The translations under genes and the position numbers were made by a program. Source: JBEPVZ01 sp041690695 (GTDB taxonomy: Bacteria; Patescibacteriota; Microgenomatia; Daviesbacterales; UBA10151). Taken from it: a stretch of 64,000 bases of DNA. The stretch is taken from contig JBEPVZ010000002.1 in NCBI GenBank assembly GCA_041690695.1, positions 29,591 through 93,590 of the forward strand. The letters run 5' to 3'. This document shows, piece after piece, positions 38,301 through 46,614 of this stretch. Positions within the stretch are counted from its first letter, which is position 1, and each line of letters opens with the position of its first letter. Below the pieces are notes generated by a model. It saw only the letters and a list, made by a program, of their open reading frames with translations, did not search any database and was not told the origin of the DNA.

Positions 38301-39153
38301 TATTGTTAATTACAACACTGGCCAATATTTAAAACGTTGTCTCGATCTAATTTATGCGGTTCGAGATGAAGCGGATATTAATGTGGTAGTGGTTGATAAT
38401 ATCTCACATGACGACAGTATTGCTTTGGCCAAAAAATCTAAGATGCCGGCCGATTATATTCTAAATCAAGATAATGTTGGTTTTGGGCGGGCTCATAATC
38501 AGGTTTTAAGAGATCTTAAAACGGAATATGTCTTGATTCTAAATCCCGATGTTGAAATTGGGCCGGGGGTAATTAGTCACATGATTTCGTTGATGGAAGA
38601 TGATCCAAAGATTGGAGCCTCAACTTGTGAAGTTCGCCAAAATGGTGACAAAATTGATTTAACAGCTCATCGAGGTTTTCCTACCCCCTGGGCATCGTTT
38701 AAGTATTACTTTTTAAAGGACGATAGTCTTTATCATCTGTCAACTCGGGATTTAAAATCAGTTCATGAAGTTGATGCTATCTCCGGATCTTTTTTCCTAA
38801 CTCGCAAATCAGTTCTCGAAAAATCGGGGGTATTTGATGAAGATTATTTTATGTATGCTGAGGATATTGATCTTTGTTTTATGATAAAAAAAGCGGGATT
38901 CAAGGTTGTCTATGATCCAACAGTCTTTATCCTACATCACAAAGGTGTCTCCTCTGGTTTAAAAAAGCATTCTCAAGAAGTGACAACTGCTAATTTAGCA
39001 ACTAAACAAAGATCTTTAGATGCTTTTTATTCGACTATGAAAATTTTTTACAAAAAGCATTATGCCAAACAATATTTCTTCTTAATTAATTGGTTAATTT
39101 ATTTAGGGATTAATTTTAAATGGATGTTGGCTAAGAGAAAGTTAACGGTTTAG
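38281..39153 (+). CDS. Glycosyltransferase family 2, rhamnosyltransferase-like
   Basis: 290 residues from ATG 38281 (MKKLTISIVNYNTG), 20 bases inside the end of the previous gene; earlier in-frame codons lie wholly within that gene. GT-A elements are VVDNISHDDSIALA, NVGFGRAHNQVL, LILNPDVEIGPGVI (NPD) and FMYAEDIDLCFMIKKAG. These are the standard features of rhamnosyltransferase-like GT2 proteins. Cytoplasmic role in surface-glycan assembly; sugar unknown. Confidence 0.9.
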   Translation: MKKLTISIVNYNTGQYLKRCLDLIYAVRDEADINVVVVDNISHDDSIALAKKSKMPADYILNQDNVGFGRAHNQVLRDLKTEYVLILNPDVEIGPGVISHMISLMEDDPKIGASTCEVRQNGDKIDLTAHRGFPTPWASFKYYFLKDDSLYHLSTRDLKSVHEVDAISGSFFLTRKSVLEKSGVFDEDYFMYAEDIDLCFMIKKAGFKVVYDPTVFILHHKGVSSGLKKHSQEVTTANLATKQRSLDAFYSTMKIFYKKHYAKQYFFLINWLIYLGINFKWMLAKRKLTV

Positions 39154-39158
39154 TTATT

Positions 39159-39593
39159 ATGAAAGCTCCTGATTTTAGTTTAGTTGACCAAATGGGTAAA
39201 ACACATAACTTGAGTGATTATAAGGGCAAGTGGTTGTTGTTATATTTTTATCCCAAAGATGACACTCCAGGTTGTACTAAAGAAGCTTGTTCATTTCGTG
39301 ATCTAAATTCTGACTTTATGAAAAAAGGCATTGCGGTTTTAGGTGTTTCTAAGGATAACCTAAACTCTCATAAAAAATTTGCAACTAAATATAAGCTAAA
39401 CTTTCCAATATTGTCTGATCCGACACATCAGGTTATTGAGGCGTATGGAGCTTGGGGAACAAAAAAGTTTATGGGTAAAGAATATGAAGGGATACTTCGA
39501 AATAGTTATCTAATCAACCCAGAAGGTGAGATTGTTAAAAGCTACATTGGTGTCGATCCGTCAGCTCATGCCGAAGAAGTATTACAGCAATGA
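39159..39593 (+). CDS. bcp: Peroxiredoxin Q / Bcp (thiol peroxidase)
   Basis: 144 residues, a normal length for Bcp. The fold is shown by APDFSLVDQMGKTHNLSDYKG and LLYFYPKDDTPGCTKEACSFRD, where the peroxidatic Cys (PGCT) is followed five residues later by a second Cys, the resolving residue of atypical two-Cys PrxQ enzymes. It reduces peroxides with thioredoxin-type donors in the cytoplasm. It is the only clear non-glycan enzyme in this stretch, five bases after a GT2 gene and ATGA-coupled to a GT4 gene, so it must share their transcript. Confidence 0.93.
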   Translation: MKAPDFSLVDQMGKTHNLSDYKGKWLLLYFYPKDDTPGCTKEACSFRDLNSDFMKKGIAVLGVSKDNLNSHKKFATKYKLNFPILSDPTHQVIEAYGAWGTKKFMGKEYEGILRNSYLINPEGEIVKSYIGVDPSAHAEEVLQQ

Positions 39594-40708
39594 GAATTGG
39601 AATTGATGCGAGGTTTTATCAACAGTCAGGAATTGGGAGGTATATTCGAAATCTGTTAAGTCAACTTCAAAAACTTGATACTAAAAATGAATATTTTATT
39701 TTTTTTCTCAAAGAAGATTTTGATAAGATAGAATTAGCTCCTAATTTCCATAAAGTTTTAGCTAATTTTCATTGGTACGGCTTAGAAGAACAGTTTAAAT
39801 TTCCAGGATTACTACTTCGCTATAAACTAGATTTAGTTCATTTCCCACATTTTAATGTCCCGATCTTTTATCCAGGTAAATTTATTGTCACCATTCATGA
39901 TCTGATTCATCAAAACTTCGCCATGACTCGGGCTAGTACTCATGGTGGTCTGGTTTATAAGATTAAACAACTTGGTTACCAAAGAGTTTTAGGACATGGC
40001 TTAATGCAAAGCCAAAAAATCATCACGGTCTCCGAATTTGTGGCCAAAGAGTTAGCTAAAAAGTGGTATATTCAAGATTCTAAAATAGTTATTACGCCTG
40101 AGGGCGTTGAAGAGGATCTTCTTAAATTAGCAGATAAACTAACAAAATCTGATGGTATAAAAATATTGAAAAAGTTTAAGGTCACCCCGCCATATATTTT
40201 TTATATTGGCAACGCCCATCCTCATAAAAATATCGAAGTCTTAATTGAAACTTTTTTAATACTTCGCAAAAAGTATCAATATTTAACTCTAGTTTTAGGG
40301 GGTCATGACCATTATTTTTGGCAAAAAATAAAGAATAAATATGGCTCACAAAAAGATATTATTTTTGCGGGATTTTTAACTGATCAAGAGTTAGTGGCTT
40401 TATATAAATCAGCCCAAGTCTTTGTGATGCCTTCTTTAGAAGAGGGCTTTGGAATTCCACTTTTGGAAGCTTTTGCCTGTGGCTGTCCGGTCGCATCCTC
40501 AAATGTGGCCTCACTACCAGAAGTTGGTGGCGATGCAGCGTTATACTTTAATCCTAAAGATAAGCAGGATATAGCGGATAAGATTAGCCAGATTTTAAAT
40601 AATTCTAAACTCCGCCAAGAATTAATTGCCAAAGGCGAGAAGAGATATAAACAGTTTAGTTGGGAAAAACTGGCTCAAAAAACCCTAGAGGTTTATACTC
40701 AGAGTTAA
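39590..40708 (+). CDS. Glycosyltransferase family 4
   Basis: 372 residues. Typical GT4 features: IGIDARFYQQSGIGRYIRNLL at the N-terminus, VHFPHFNVPIFYPGKFIVTIHD, ITVSEFVAKELAKKW, then YIGNAHPHKNIEVLIETF and the E-x7-E signature LEEGFGIPLLEAFACGCPV. SLPEVGGDAALYFNP completes the donor site. The N-terminal Gly-x-Gly-Arg-Tyr block resembles mannosyltransferase-like GT4 enzymes. Four-base overlap upstream and one-base overlap downstream (TAATG). Confidence 0.92.
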   Translation: MRIGIDARFYQQSGIGRYIRNLLSQLQKLDTKNEYFIFFLKEDFDKIELAPNFHKVLANFHWYGLEEQFKFPGLLLRYKLDLVHFPHFNVPIFYPGKFIVTIHDLIHQNFAMTRASTHGGLVYKIKQLGYQRVLGHGLMQSQKIITVSEFVAKELAKKWYIQDSKIVITPEGVEEDLLKLADKLTKSDGIKILKKFKVTPPYIFYIGNAHPHKNIEVLIETFLILRKKYQYLTLVLGGHDHYFWQKIKNKYGSQKDIIFAGFLTDQELVALYKSAQVFVMPSLEEGFGIPLLEAFACGCPVASSNVASLPEVGGDAALYFNPKDKQDIADKISQILNNSKLRQELIAKGEKRYKQFSWEKLAQKTLEVYTQS

Positions 40709-41775
40709 TGAAAGTAGCTTTAGTCCATGATGACTTAATGCAATGGGGTGGGGCGGAGAGAGTTTTGAAAGCTCTGACCGAAATCTTTCCCGACGCTCCG
40801 ATTTACACCGCTATTTATGACAAAAATAATTCACTTCTTCGCCAGCAATTTCAAAATAATCAGATCGTAACTTCTTTTTTACAGAAGATCCCCTTTAAAA
40901 GAGTTTGGTATAAAGCTTTGCTGCCTTTGTATCCGATCGCTTTTGAAAGCTTTGATTTTAGTAATTATGATCTAGTTTTAAGCCAAACTACTCGTTTTGC
41001 TAAGTCAATTATTACAAAGCCCGGAACTACTCATCTTTGTTTATGTCATACTCCGCCACGATTTTTGTGGCACTTTTCGGGGATTGGAGAATCGAGGTTA
41101 CAACTATTAACTAACTTTTTAAGACTCTACGATGTGATTTCGGCAAGGAGGGTTGACCACTGGTTGGCTGGTTCCGATAATGCCAAGCGACGGATTGCCA
41201 AGGTTTATAAAGCTCCGTCAGTCGTTTGTCAGCCATTTGTTGATTTAGACGGTTATAAAGATATTGAAGCCTTTGACGGAGGTTATTATCTAATTATTGC
41301 TCGGCTAAATCAATATAAAAAAGTTGATGTCGCGATCAATCTTTTTAATAAAACTGGCCAGAGTTTAAAAATTGTTGGAGTCGGTCCTGAGCTTTTAAAA
41401 TTAAAAAGACTGGCCAAACCAAATATTGAATTTCATGAATCTGTATCCGAGACTTTGCTTAAAAACTTAATGGCTGGGGCCCGGGCATTAATTGTGATGG
41501 CTGAAGAAGATTTTGGTTTAACGCCACTCGAAGCTCAGGCTTTAGGTAAACCAGTCGTCGCGTATGGTAAAGGTGGCGTACTTGAAACAGTTAGTGATGG
41601 TAAAACTGGTATTCTTTTTTCTGAGCAAACAGAACAGAGTTTAGAGGAAGCTTTAATTAAATTAAGCCAGCTAACCATTAAGCCAGCTGATTGTCTAGAT
41701 AATGTTAGTCGCTTCTCGAAGGCTAATTTTAGTGTTAAAGTGAAGAGGTTAGTTGAAGAATTGCTCAAGAGTTAG
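40708..41775 (+). CDS. Glycosyltransferase family 4
   Basis: 355 residues from ATG 40708, which shares its A with the preceding TAA; the upstream in-frame extension lies within the previous gene. N-terminal VALVHDDLMQWGGAERVLKAL is a common opening of GT4 enzymes related to mannosyltransferase WbaZ, and HLCLCHTPPRFLWHFSG is a conserved block of that group. The C-terminal domain has YLIIARLNQYKKVDVAINLF and AEEDFGLTPLEAQALGKPV with the E-x7-E pair. It closes the GT run; the initiating transferase follows after 15 bases. Confidence 0.9.
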   Translation: MKVALVHDDLMQWGGAERVLKALTEIFPDAPIYTAIYDKNNSLLRQQFQNNQIVTSFLQKIPFKRVWYKALLPLYPIAFESFDFSNYDLVLSQTTRFAKSIITKPGTTHLCLCHTPPRFLWHFSGIGESRLQLLTNFLRLYDVISARRVDHWLAGSDNAKRRIAKVYKAPSVVCQPFVDLDGYKDIEAFDGGYYLIIARLNQYKKVDVAINLFNKTGQSLKIVGVGPELLKLKRLAKPNIEFHESVSETLLKNLMAGARALIVMAEEDFGLTPLEAQALGKPVVAYGKGGVLETVSDGKTGILFSEQTEQSLEEALIKLSQLTIKPADCLDNVSRFSKANFSVKVKRLVEELLKS

Positions 41776-41790
41776 GATAATATATAGCAC
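41775..41790 (+). promoter_or_regulatory. AT-rich -10-like element before the initiating transferase
   Basis: The 15-base spacer contains overlapping GATAAT (41776-41781) and TATATA (41781-41786) immediately before ATG 41791. It fits the close-to-ATG promoter pattern seen elsewhere in the window, but there is no TG extension or -35, so it is a weak call. Confidence 0.3.
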
Positions 41791-42426
41791 ATGTTTTACG
41801 ATTTTGTGAAAAGGATTATGGATATTATCCTTTCACTGATAGGTTTAGTTATCCTGTCGCCCTTTTTGATTGTGACGGCTACAGCCATTAAGCTTGATTC
41901 AAAAGGCCCGGTGATGGCTGATACTCCCCAACGAGTTGGTCGAAACGGTCAGCTGTTTAAGATGTATAAATTTCGATCGATGGTTATGGGCGCATTTGAA
42001 GTTTTACAAAAAAATCCGGAGCTTTTAGAGAAATATAAGAAAAATAGTTACAAATTAGGTATAGATGAGGATCCTAGAATCACTAAAGTTGGTAAATTTA
42101 TCCGTAAAACTTCACTCGATGAATTACCTCAGCTGCTTAATATTTTAAAAGGCGAGATGAGTTTAGTTGGGCCACGGGCTTATTATCCATTTGAACTGGC
42201 TGAGCAACAAGAGAAGTATCCAAACTCTAAAGTTTTTGTTAAGATTATTTTATCATCAAAACCCGGATTAACTGGGGTCTGGCAAGTTTCGGGTCGTTCT
42301 CAGATTAATTTTGATAAACGGGTTGAAATGGATGCTTATTACGTCAAACGTAGATCTGTAATCTATGACCTGTTATTAATCTTTAAAACTATTCCAGCAG
42401 TGGCTTTTGGTAGAGGTGCTGTTTAA
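41791..42426 (+). CDS. Initiating phosphoglycosyl transferase (bacterial sugar transferase)
   Basis: 211 residues, the size of the minimal monotopic phosphoglycosyl transferase. One N-terminal hydrophobic hairpin (IMDIILSLIGLVILSPFLIV) precedes KMYKFRSMV, the DE pair in TSLDELPQLLNILKGEMSLVG, the PRAYYPFELAEQQEKYP block and KPGLTGVWQVSGRS, all diagnostic of this family (WbaP/PglC relatives). It transfers a sugar-1-phosphate from a nucleotide-sugar to undecaprenyl phosphate, the committed step of glycan assembly. Together with the flippase and ligase-like gene it supports a Wzx/Wzy-like pathway. Confidence 0.93.
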   Translation: MFYDFVKRIMDIILSLIGLVILSPFLIVTATAIKLDSKGPVMADTPQRVGRNGQLFKMYKFRSMVMGAFEVLQKNPELLEKYKKNSYKLGIDEDPRITKVGKFIRKTSLDELPQLLNILKGEMSLVGPRAYYPFELAEQQEKYPNSKVFVKIILSSKPGLTGVWQVSGRSQINFDKRVEMDAYYVKRRSVIYDLLLIFKTIPAVAFGRGAV

Positions 42427-42435
42427 AATTAAATT

Positions 42436-44319
42436 ATGCCCATGGTTAACTTAAATCAAAAATTAGATCGTCACGCAAGACGAGCTCCACTTAAAAAGAA
42501 AAAACATCGACTTAGACGACTGATCGTAATTTTAATAATTCTTGGCTTAGTGATTGGCTTGCCTCTTCGGGGTGTTTATCAATCGGCTAAAAGCTTATCG
42601 GCTAATGCTAAACAACTTTCGACTTCAGTTAAAAATAATAATCTTGATCAGATTAAACAAAACGTCAAGGCGATGAAAGATTCTGCCAACGGATTAAATA
42701 CCTCATTGGGCTTTTTATTCTGGGTAAAAGCTATTCCATATTTTGGAGGTTTTTATGGCGATGGCAAACACTTCACCAGTGCTTTGGATTCCGAGCTCCA
42801 AGCTGGCGAAACTTTAGTCAATGGTTTAGATCCTTATAAGAACGATTTAGGTTTGAACGGTCAACCGACGGCTGGCCAAGATAAAATTGCTCAATTTGTG
42901 AAGATTTTAAATAAAATTATTCCCAATCTAGGCACAGTTGAGCCTGATTTGAAAGCGGCTAGTAATGAGGTCTCAGGTATTGACACCAATAAATATCCAA
43001 CTAGTTTAAAAGGTTTTCCAGTTAAAGCCGAAGTTGAAACCGCCAAGAGCTTTATCGTTGGGGCGGATTTAGCGGTTACTCAAGCTAAAGACGCTTTATT
43101 AGCTGCTCCAGGCATGTTAGGCGAACCAAGTTCTAAAAACTATCTAATTTTATTCCAAAATGATAAAGAGCTTCGACCAACTGGTGGATTTTTAACCGCC
43201 TATGCTTTTATGAAGCTTGATCAAGGTCATCTTTCGACGACTGGTTCAGATGATATTTATAGACTGGACGAGAAACTTACTCAAGCTTGCCAGACTCGGG
43301 TTTGTCCATTAACGCCTCCAGCACCGATTGTTAAATATCTACCTGAAGCTGATGGTAAGCCTCGGACGGCCTGGTCGATGAGAGATTCCAATATCTCGCC
43401 AGATCTACCAACGGCGATGCATCAATTTGAGTCGATGTATAACTTGACAGGTTCATCAGATAGCTTTGATGGCATTATTACGATCGATACGGAAGTTGTC
43501 AGGTCTTTAATTGAGATCACGGGCCCTGTCGAAGTTTATGGAACAACTTATAGCGCGGATATTGATAAAAGATGTAACTGTCCGAATGTTATTTATGAAC
43601 TAGAAAACTATTCTGAGATTGTTGCTAAAGGTCAAGATGATCGTAAAGCCATCTTGGGAACATTAATGCAACAAGTTTTAGCCAAAGCTTTGGCCTCAAG
43701 TTCTCAGAAGCTACCTGAGTTAGTTAGTGTGGCGGCTAAATTGGCCGGTGGAAAGCATTTGATGTTTTATATGCATGACATGAGTGAAGAACATGCTCTA
43801 GCCGAGATAAATTGGACAGGTCAGATTAAAGATACCACTGGCGATTATTTGCATATAAACGATGCTAATTTTGCGGGGGGTAAATCGAATCTATATGTTA
43901 CTCAAAAGGTCGAATTAGATATTGATACCCAAAAGAGCGATGGTATTCATGAGAAGTTAACTGTTAATTATTCAAACCCTCAAGTTTATAGCAGTTGGTT
44001 AAATGGCATTAATCGAGATTATGTCCGAATTTATGTTCCTCAAGGATCGGTTCTGGGAACATCTAGCGGCTCGCAGGTTCCAATGACGACGGCAACTGAT
44101 TTGGATAAAACTTATTTTGATGGTTTTATTCAAATTCGACCTCAAAACTCGTTAACGCTTGTTTTAAATTACATTGTTCCAAAGTTCCAATATTCAAATC
44201 AATATCCGATCTTAATTCAGAAGCAACCGGGCAGTAAGGATTTCCCCTATACTGTTAAAATTAATGGTCAAACTAAAGCTAGTTTTACTTTAGATGGCGA
44301 TAAAGATCTAAAACTCTGA
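42436..44319 (+). CDS. DUF4012-type exported protein
   Basis: 627 residues. A basic N-terminus (RHARRAPLKKKKHRLRR) leads into one transmembrane helix (LIVILIILGLVIGLPLRGV), then a coiled-coil-prone segment (SAKSLSANAKQLSTSVKNN) and a large external domain. The phrase NYLILFQNDKELRPTGGFLTAYAF is the core motif of DUF4012 proteins, which are common in Patescibacteria and Actinobacteria beside glycosyltransferase loci. The fold overlaps by motif with the LytR-CpsA-Psr-like idea of glycan attachment, but no function is established. It ends the glycan locus. Confidence 0.82.
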   Translation: MPMVNLNQKLDRHARRAPLKKKKHRLRRLIVILIILGLVIGLPLRGVYQSAKSLSANAKQLSTSVKNNNLDQIKQNVKAMKDSANGLNTSLGFLFWVKAIPYFGGFYGDGKHFTSALDSELQAGETLVNGLDPYKNDLGLNGQPTAGQDKIAQFVKILNKIIPNLGTVEPDLKAASNEVSGIDTNKYPTSLKGFPVKAEVETAKSFIVGADLAVTQAKDALLAAPGMLGEPSSKNYLILFQNDKELRPTGGFLTAYAFMKLDQGHLSTTGSDDIYRLDEKLTQACQTRVCPLTPPAPIVKYLPEADGKPRTAWSMRDSNISPDLPTAMHQFESMYNLTGSSDSFDGIITIDTEVVRSLIEITGPVEVYGTTYSADIDKRCNCPNVIYELENYSEIVAKGQDDRKAILGTLMQQVLAKALASSSQKLPELVSVAAKLAGGKHLMFYMHDMSEEHALAEINWTGQIKDTTGDYLHINDANFAGGKSNLYVTQKVELDIDTQKSDGIHEKLTVNYSNPQVYSSWLNGINRDYVRIYVPQGSVLGTSSGSQVPMTTATDLDKTYFDGFIQIRPQNSLTLVLNYIVPKFQYSNQYPILIQKQPGSKDFPYTVKINGQTKASFTLDGDKDLKL

Positions 44320-44558
44320 GACGGCACCAGGTTCTGATTATCAAGGATGGCTTGATTCGAGATCTAAGAATAAATAGATTATTTAACAAACGCTCCTCAT
44401 TTTAAGCTTTATCTCAGTTTTATAAATTAAGATACGTTTTAGTTATTGGTCGATTAAATCCCAATGAATTGGAGACGACGATAACAATAAAGCTGCCCGC
44501 CTACTCTGTATCGCTTAGCTTTCACTTATAAGCGAGCAGGTAGGTTAGCAGGCTAACG
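44320..44558. other. Non-coding spacer with several hairpins before recO
   Basis: No coding frame is apparent. Inverted repeats seen are ATCAAG/CTTGAT (44340-44356), CCAAT-GA-ATTGG (44461-44472), a long imperfect stem at 44500-44544 pairing CCTAC, CTG and TCGCTTA with TAAGCGA, CAG and GTAGG, and GTTAGC-AG-GCTAAC (44544-44557). None is followed by a T run, so a standard terminator is not supported; an operator or structured RNA is possible. Confidence 0.5.
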
Positions 44559-44567
44559 TGATAAACT
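44559..44567 (+). promoter_or_regulatory. Extended -10 promoter for recO-glyQS
   Basis: TGATAAACT (TG, one base, TAAACT) ends six bases before ATG 44574, predicting a leaderless message. The palindrome GTTAGC-AG-GCTAAC abuts it just upstream and is well placed as an operator. Confidence 0.5.
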
Positions 44568-44573
44568 CTCCTC

Positions 44574-45227
44574 ATGCCAGCGGTTGCGACAGATGGACTT
44601 ATTTTAAAGAGACGTAACTTTGGGGAAGCCGACAAGATTTTAACTGTCTTAACCGATCGGTTTGGTAAAATCTCGGTTGTAGCCAGGGGAGTTCGGAAGA
44701 TTACCTCGCGCCGAGCCGGTAACGTCGAATTACTTAATCTAGTTAAACTCCATCTCTTCAAAGCCAAAAGTTATACCTTAACTGAAGCTGAAAGTATTAA
44801 TACTTTTCCGAACGTTAAAGCTAACTTGCTTTTAACGACTAACGCTTTTCATGTTTTAGAGTTAATTGATCGCTTATCACCTGAAGATCAACCAAATCGG
44901 GGGTTATTTGATCTAACGGTTGAGATGCTAAAGCTTCTCGAGAGAAACCCAAGGCAGATCTTTCTCCGGGCTTATGAAGTTAAAGTCTTGATGATTTTAG
45001 GGTTTTGGGGGGTTCGGGCGATTGATGAAGTTGGAGGCGCTGACCCAGAGATTAAAGAGTTACTAGTTGAATTTGAAGATAAATCTTTTTCCGAAATTTC
45101 TAATTTAAGGATCAATGAAAGTCAGGCAGTAGCTTTGGAGCGAATCTTACGTTATTATATAGAAAAGATTTTAGAATCAAATCTAAAAAGTGTCAGGGTT
45201 ATGAAGGAGTTAAAACAAAATGGATAA
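44574..45227 (+). CDS. recO: DNA repair protein RecO
   Basis: 217 residues. The N-terminal OB-fold is recognisable from ATDGLILKRRNFGEADKILTVLTDRFGKISVVARGVRK as separate blocks (residues about 5-45), with ESINTFPNVKANL and a helical C-terminal half. RecO loads RecA at gaps through RecFOR. The protein contains no cysteine, so it lacks the C-terminal zinc site of many RecO proteins, and it is a little shorter than usual. Overlaps the glycyl-tRNA synthetase gene by eight bases, an arrangement seen in other bacteria. Confidence 0.85.
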   Translation: MPAVATDGLILKRRNFGEADKILTVLTDRFGKISVVARGVRKITSRRAGNVELLNLVKLHLFKAKSYTLTEAESINTFPNVKANLLLTTNAFHVLELIDRLSPEDQPNRGLFDLTVEMLKLLERNPRQIFLRAYEVKVLMILGFWGVRAIDEVGGADPEIKELLVEFEDKSFSEISNLRINESQAVALERILRYYIEKILESNLKSVRVMKELKQNG

Positions 45228-46614
45228 CTTAATGGAAAAACTCGTCGCATTATGTAAACGCCGGGGATTTATCTTTCCTGGATCTGAGATCTATGGAGGG
45301 TTAGCCAATACTTACGACTACGGTCCAATGGGGGTTGAAGTTCAACGCAATATTAAAAATTTGTGGTGGGATCATTTTGTTTCAAAACGTGGTGATATTT
45401 TCGGACTCGATTCGAGCATTTTAATGAGTCCTAAAGTTTGGGAGGCTTCAGGCCATACCGCCAGTTTTACTGACGTTTTAATTGATTGTAAAAACTGTCA
45501 TAACCGGACTAGAGCCGATCATTTAGTCGAAGATTTTATGGCCGAAAAAGGTCAAGAAATTAAAGTTGAAGGATTAACTCCAGAAGAGTTTGATGAAATT
45601 ATCAAAAAAGAACGAATAATTTGTCCTAAATGTAAAAAATTTGATTGGACACCAACTAGGAAATTTAATTTATTGTTTGAAACTAAAATTGGAATTGTTG
45701 AGGATAAACAGTCCTTAGTTTATTTAAGAGGAGAGATCGCTCAAGGAATGTTTGTTAATTTTAAGAACGTTCTGGATTCGTTATCGCCTAAATTACCATT
45801 TGGATTAGCTCAATCAGGAGCGGCTTTTAGAAACGAGATCACTATGGGAAAACTCATTTTTAGAATGCTCCAATTTAATCTAGCTGAGTTTGAATATTTC
45901 TTTGATCCGGAAAGTCAGGATTGGAATGAGCTTTTTGAATACTGGAAAAAAGAGATGTGGAATTGGTCAGTTAATCTTTTAGGCATTGAAGAACAGAATT
46001 TACGCTGGAGAACTCATACTGACGATGAACGCTCTCATTATTCTAAGAGAACTGAAGATATTGAGTATAAGTTCCCATGGGGATTTAAAGAAATGTATGG
46101 TTTGGCTTATAGAACTGATTTTGATTTAAAAAATCATACAGAAAAATCTGGTGTTGATTTAAGTTATCGTGATCCTGTCTCTAATCGTAAGTTTATTCCT
46201 CATGTTATCGAGCCAACTTTTGGAATCGACCGTTCGGTGTTGGTGGTTTTGATGAATGGATATACGGAAGAAGAGAAAGACGGTAAAACTCGAGTTTATT
46301 TGAAACTGAGCCCTAAGATTGCGCCTTATAAAGCTGCGGTTTTCCCTCTTTTACCAAATAAACCAGAACTCGTTGAAAAAGCTCGACAGATTTATAAAAC
46401 CCTGCAAGAGGGGATGATGGTGGCTTGGGATGACCGGGGTAATATCGGAAAGCGATATGCTGCTCAGGATGAGATCGGAACGCCATATTGCATTACTGTA
46501 GATTTTGATACAATGAATGATGAAGCCGTTACAGTTCGGGATCGAGATAGCGCGACTCAAGAGCGCGTTAAGATCTCGGAGCTCGTAAGCTATTTAAACT
46601 CTAAAATTAAATAA
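45220..46614 (+). CDS. glyQS: Glycyl-tRNA synthetase, single-chain homodimeric type
   Basis: 464 residues, class II synthetase. Motifs visible are RGFIFPGSEIYGGLANTYDYG (glycine/ATP pocket region), the zinc-binding pairs CKNC and CPKC, LLFETKIG, YLRGEIAQGMFVNFKN (motif 2 neighbourhood), and PHVIEPTFGIDRSVL (motif 3). The C-terminal anticodon-binding domain has APYKAAVFPLLPNKPELVEKA. This is the alpha2, eukaryote/archaea-like form rather than the alpha2beta2 GlyQ+GlyS form. It charges tRNA-Gly in the cytoplasm. A GAAGGAG sequence about ten bases before the ATG could serve as ribosome binding site. Confidence 0.95.
   Translation: MDNLMEKLVALCKRRGFIFPGSEIYGGLANTYDYGPMGVEVQRNIKNLWWDHFVSKRGDIFGLDSSILMSPKVWEASGHTASFTDVLIDCKNCHNRTRADHLVEDFMAEKGQEIKVEGLTPEEFDEIIKKERIICPKCKKFDWTPTRKFNLLFETKIGIVEDKQSLVYLRGEIAQGMFVNFKNVLDSLSPKLPFGLAQSGAAFRNEITMGKLIFRMLQFNLAEFEYFFDPESQDWNELFEYWKKEMWNWSVNLLGIEEQNLRWRTHTDDERSHYSKRTEDIEYKFPWGFKEMYGLAYRTDFDLKNHTEKSGVDLSYRDPVSNRKFIPHVIEPTFGIDRSVLVVLMNGYTEEEKDGKTRVYLKLSPKIAPYKAAVFPLLPNKPELVEKARQIYKTLQEGMMVAWDDRGNIGKRYAAQDEIGTPYCITVDFDTMNDEAVTVRDRDSATQERVKISELVSYLNSKIK

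Noticed and set aside
44500..44557. A tRNA or tRNA-like element in the recO spacer
   Set aside because: The stems do not have acceptor, anticodon and T-arm lengths or a TTCGA-type loop.
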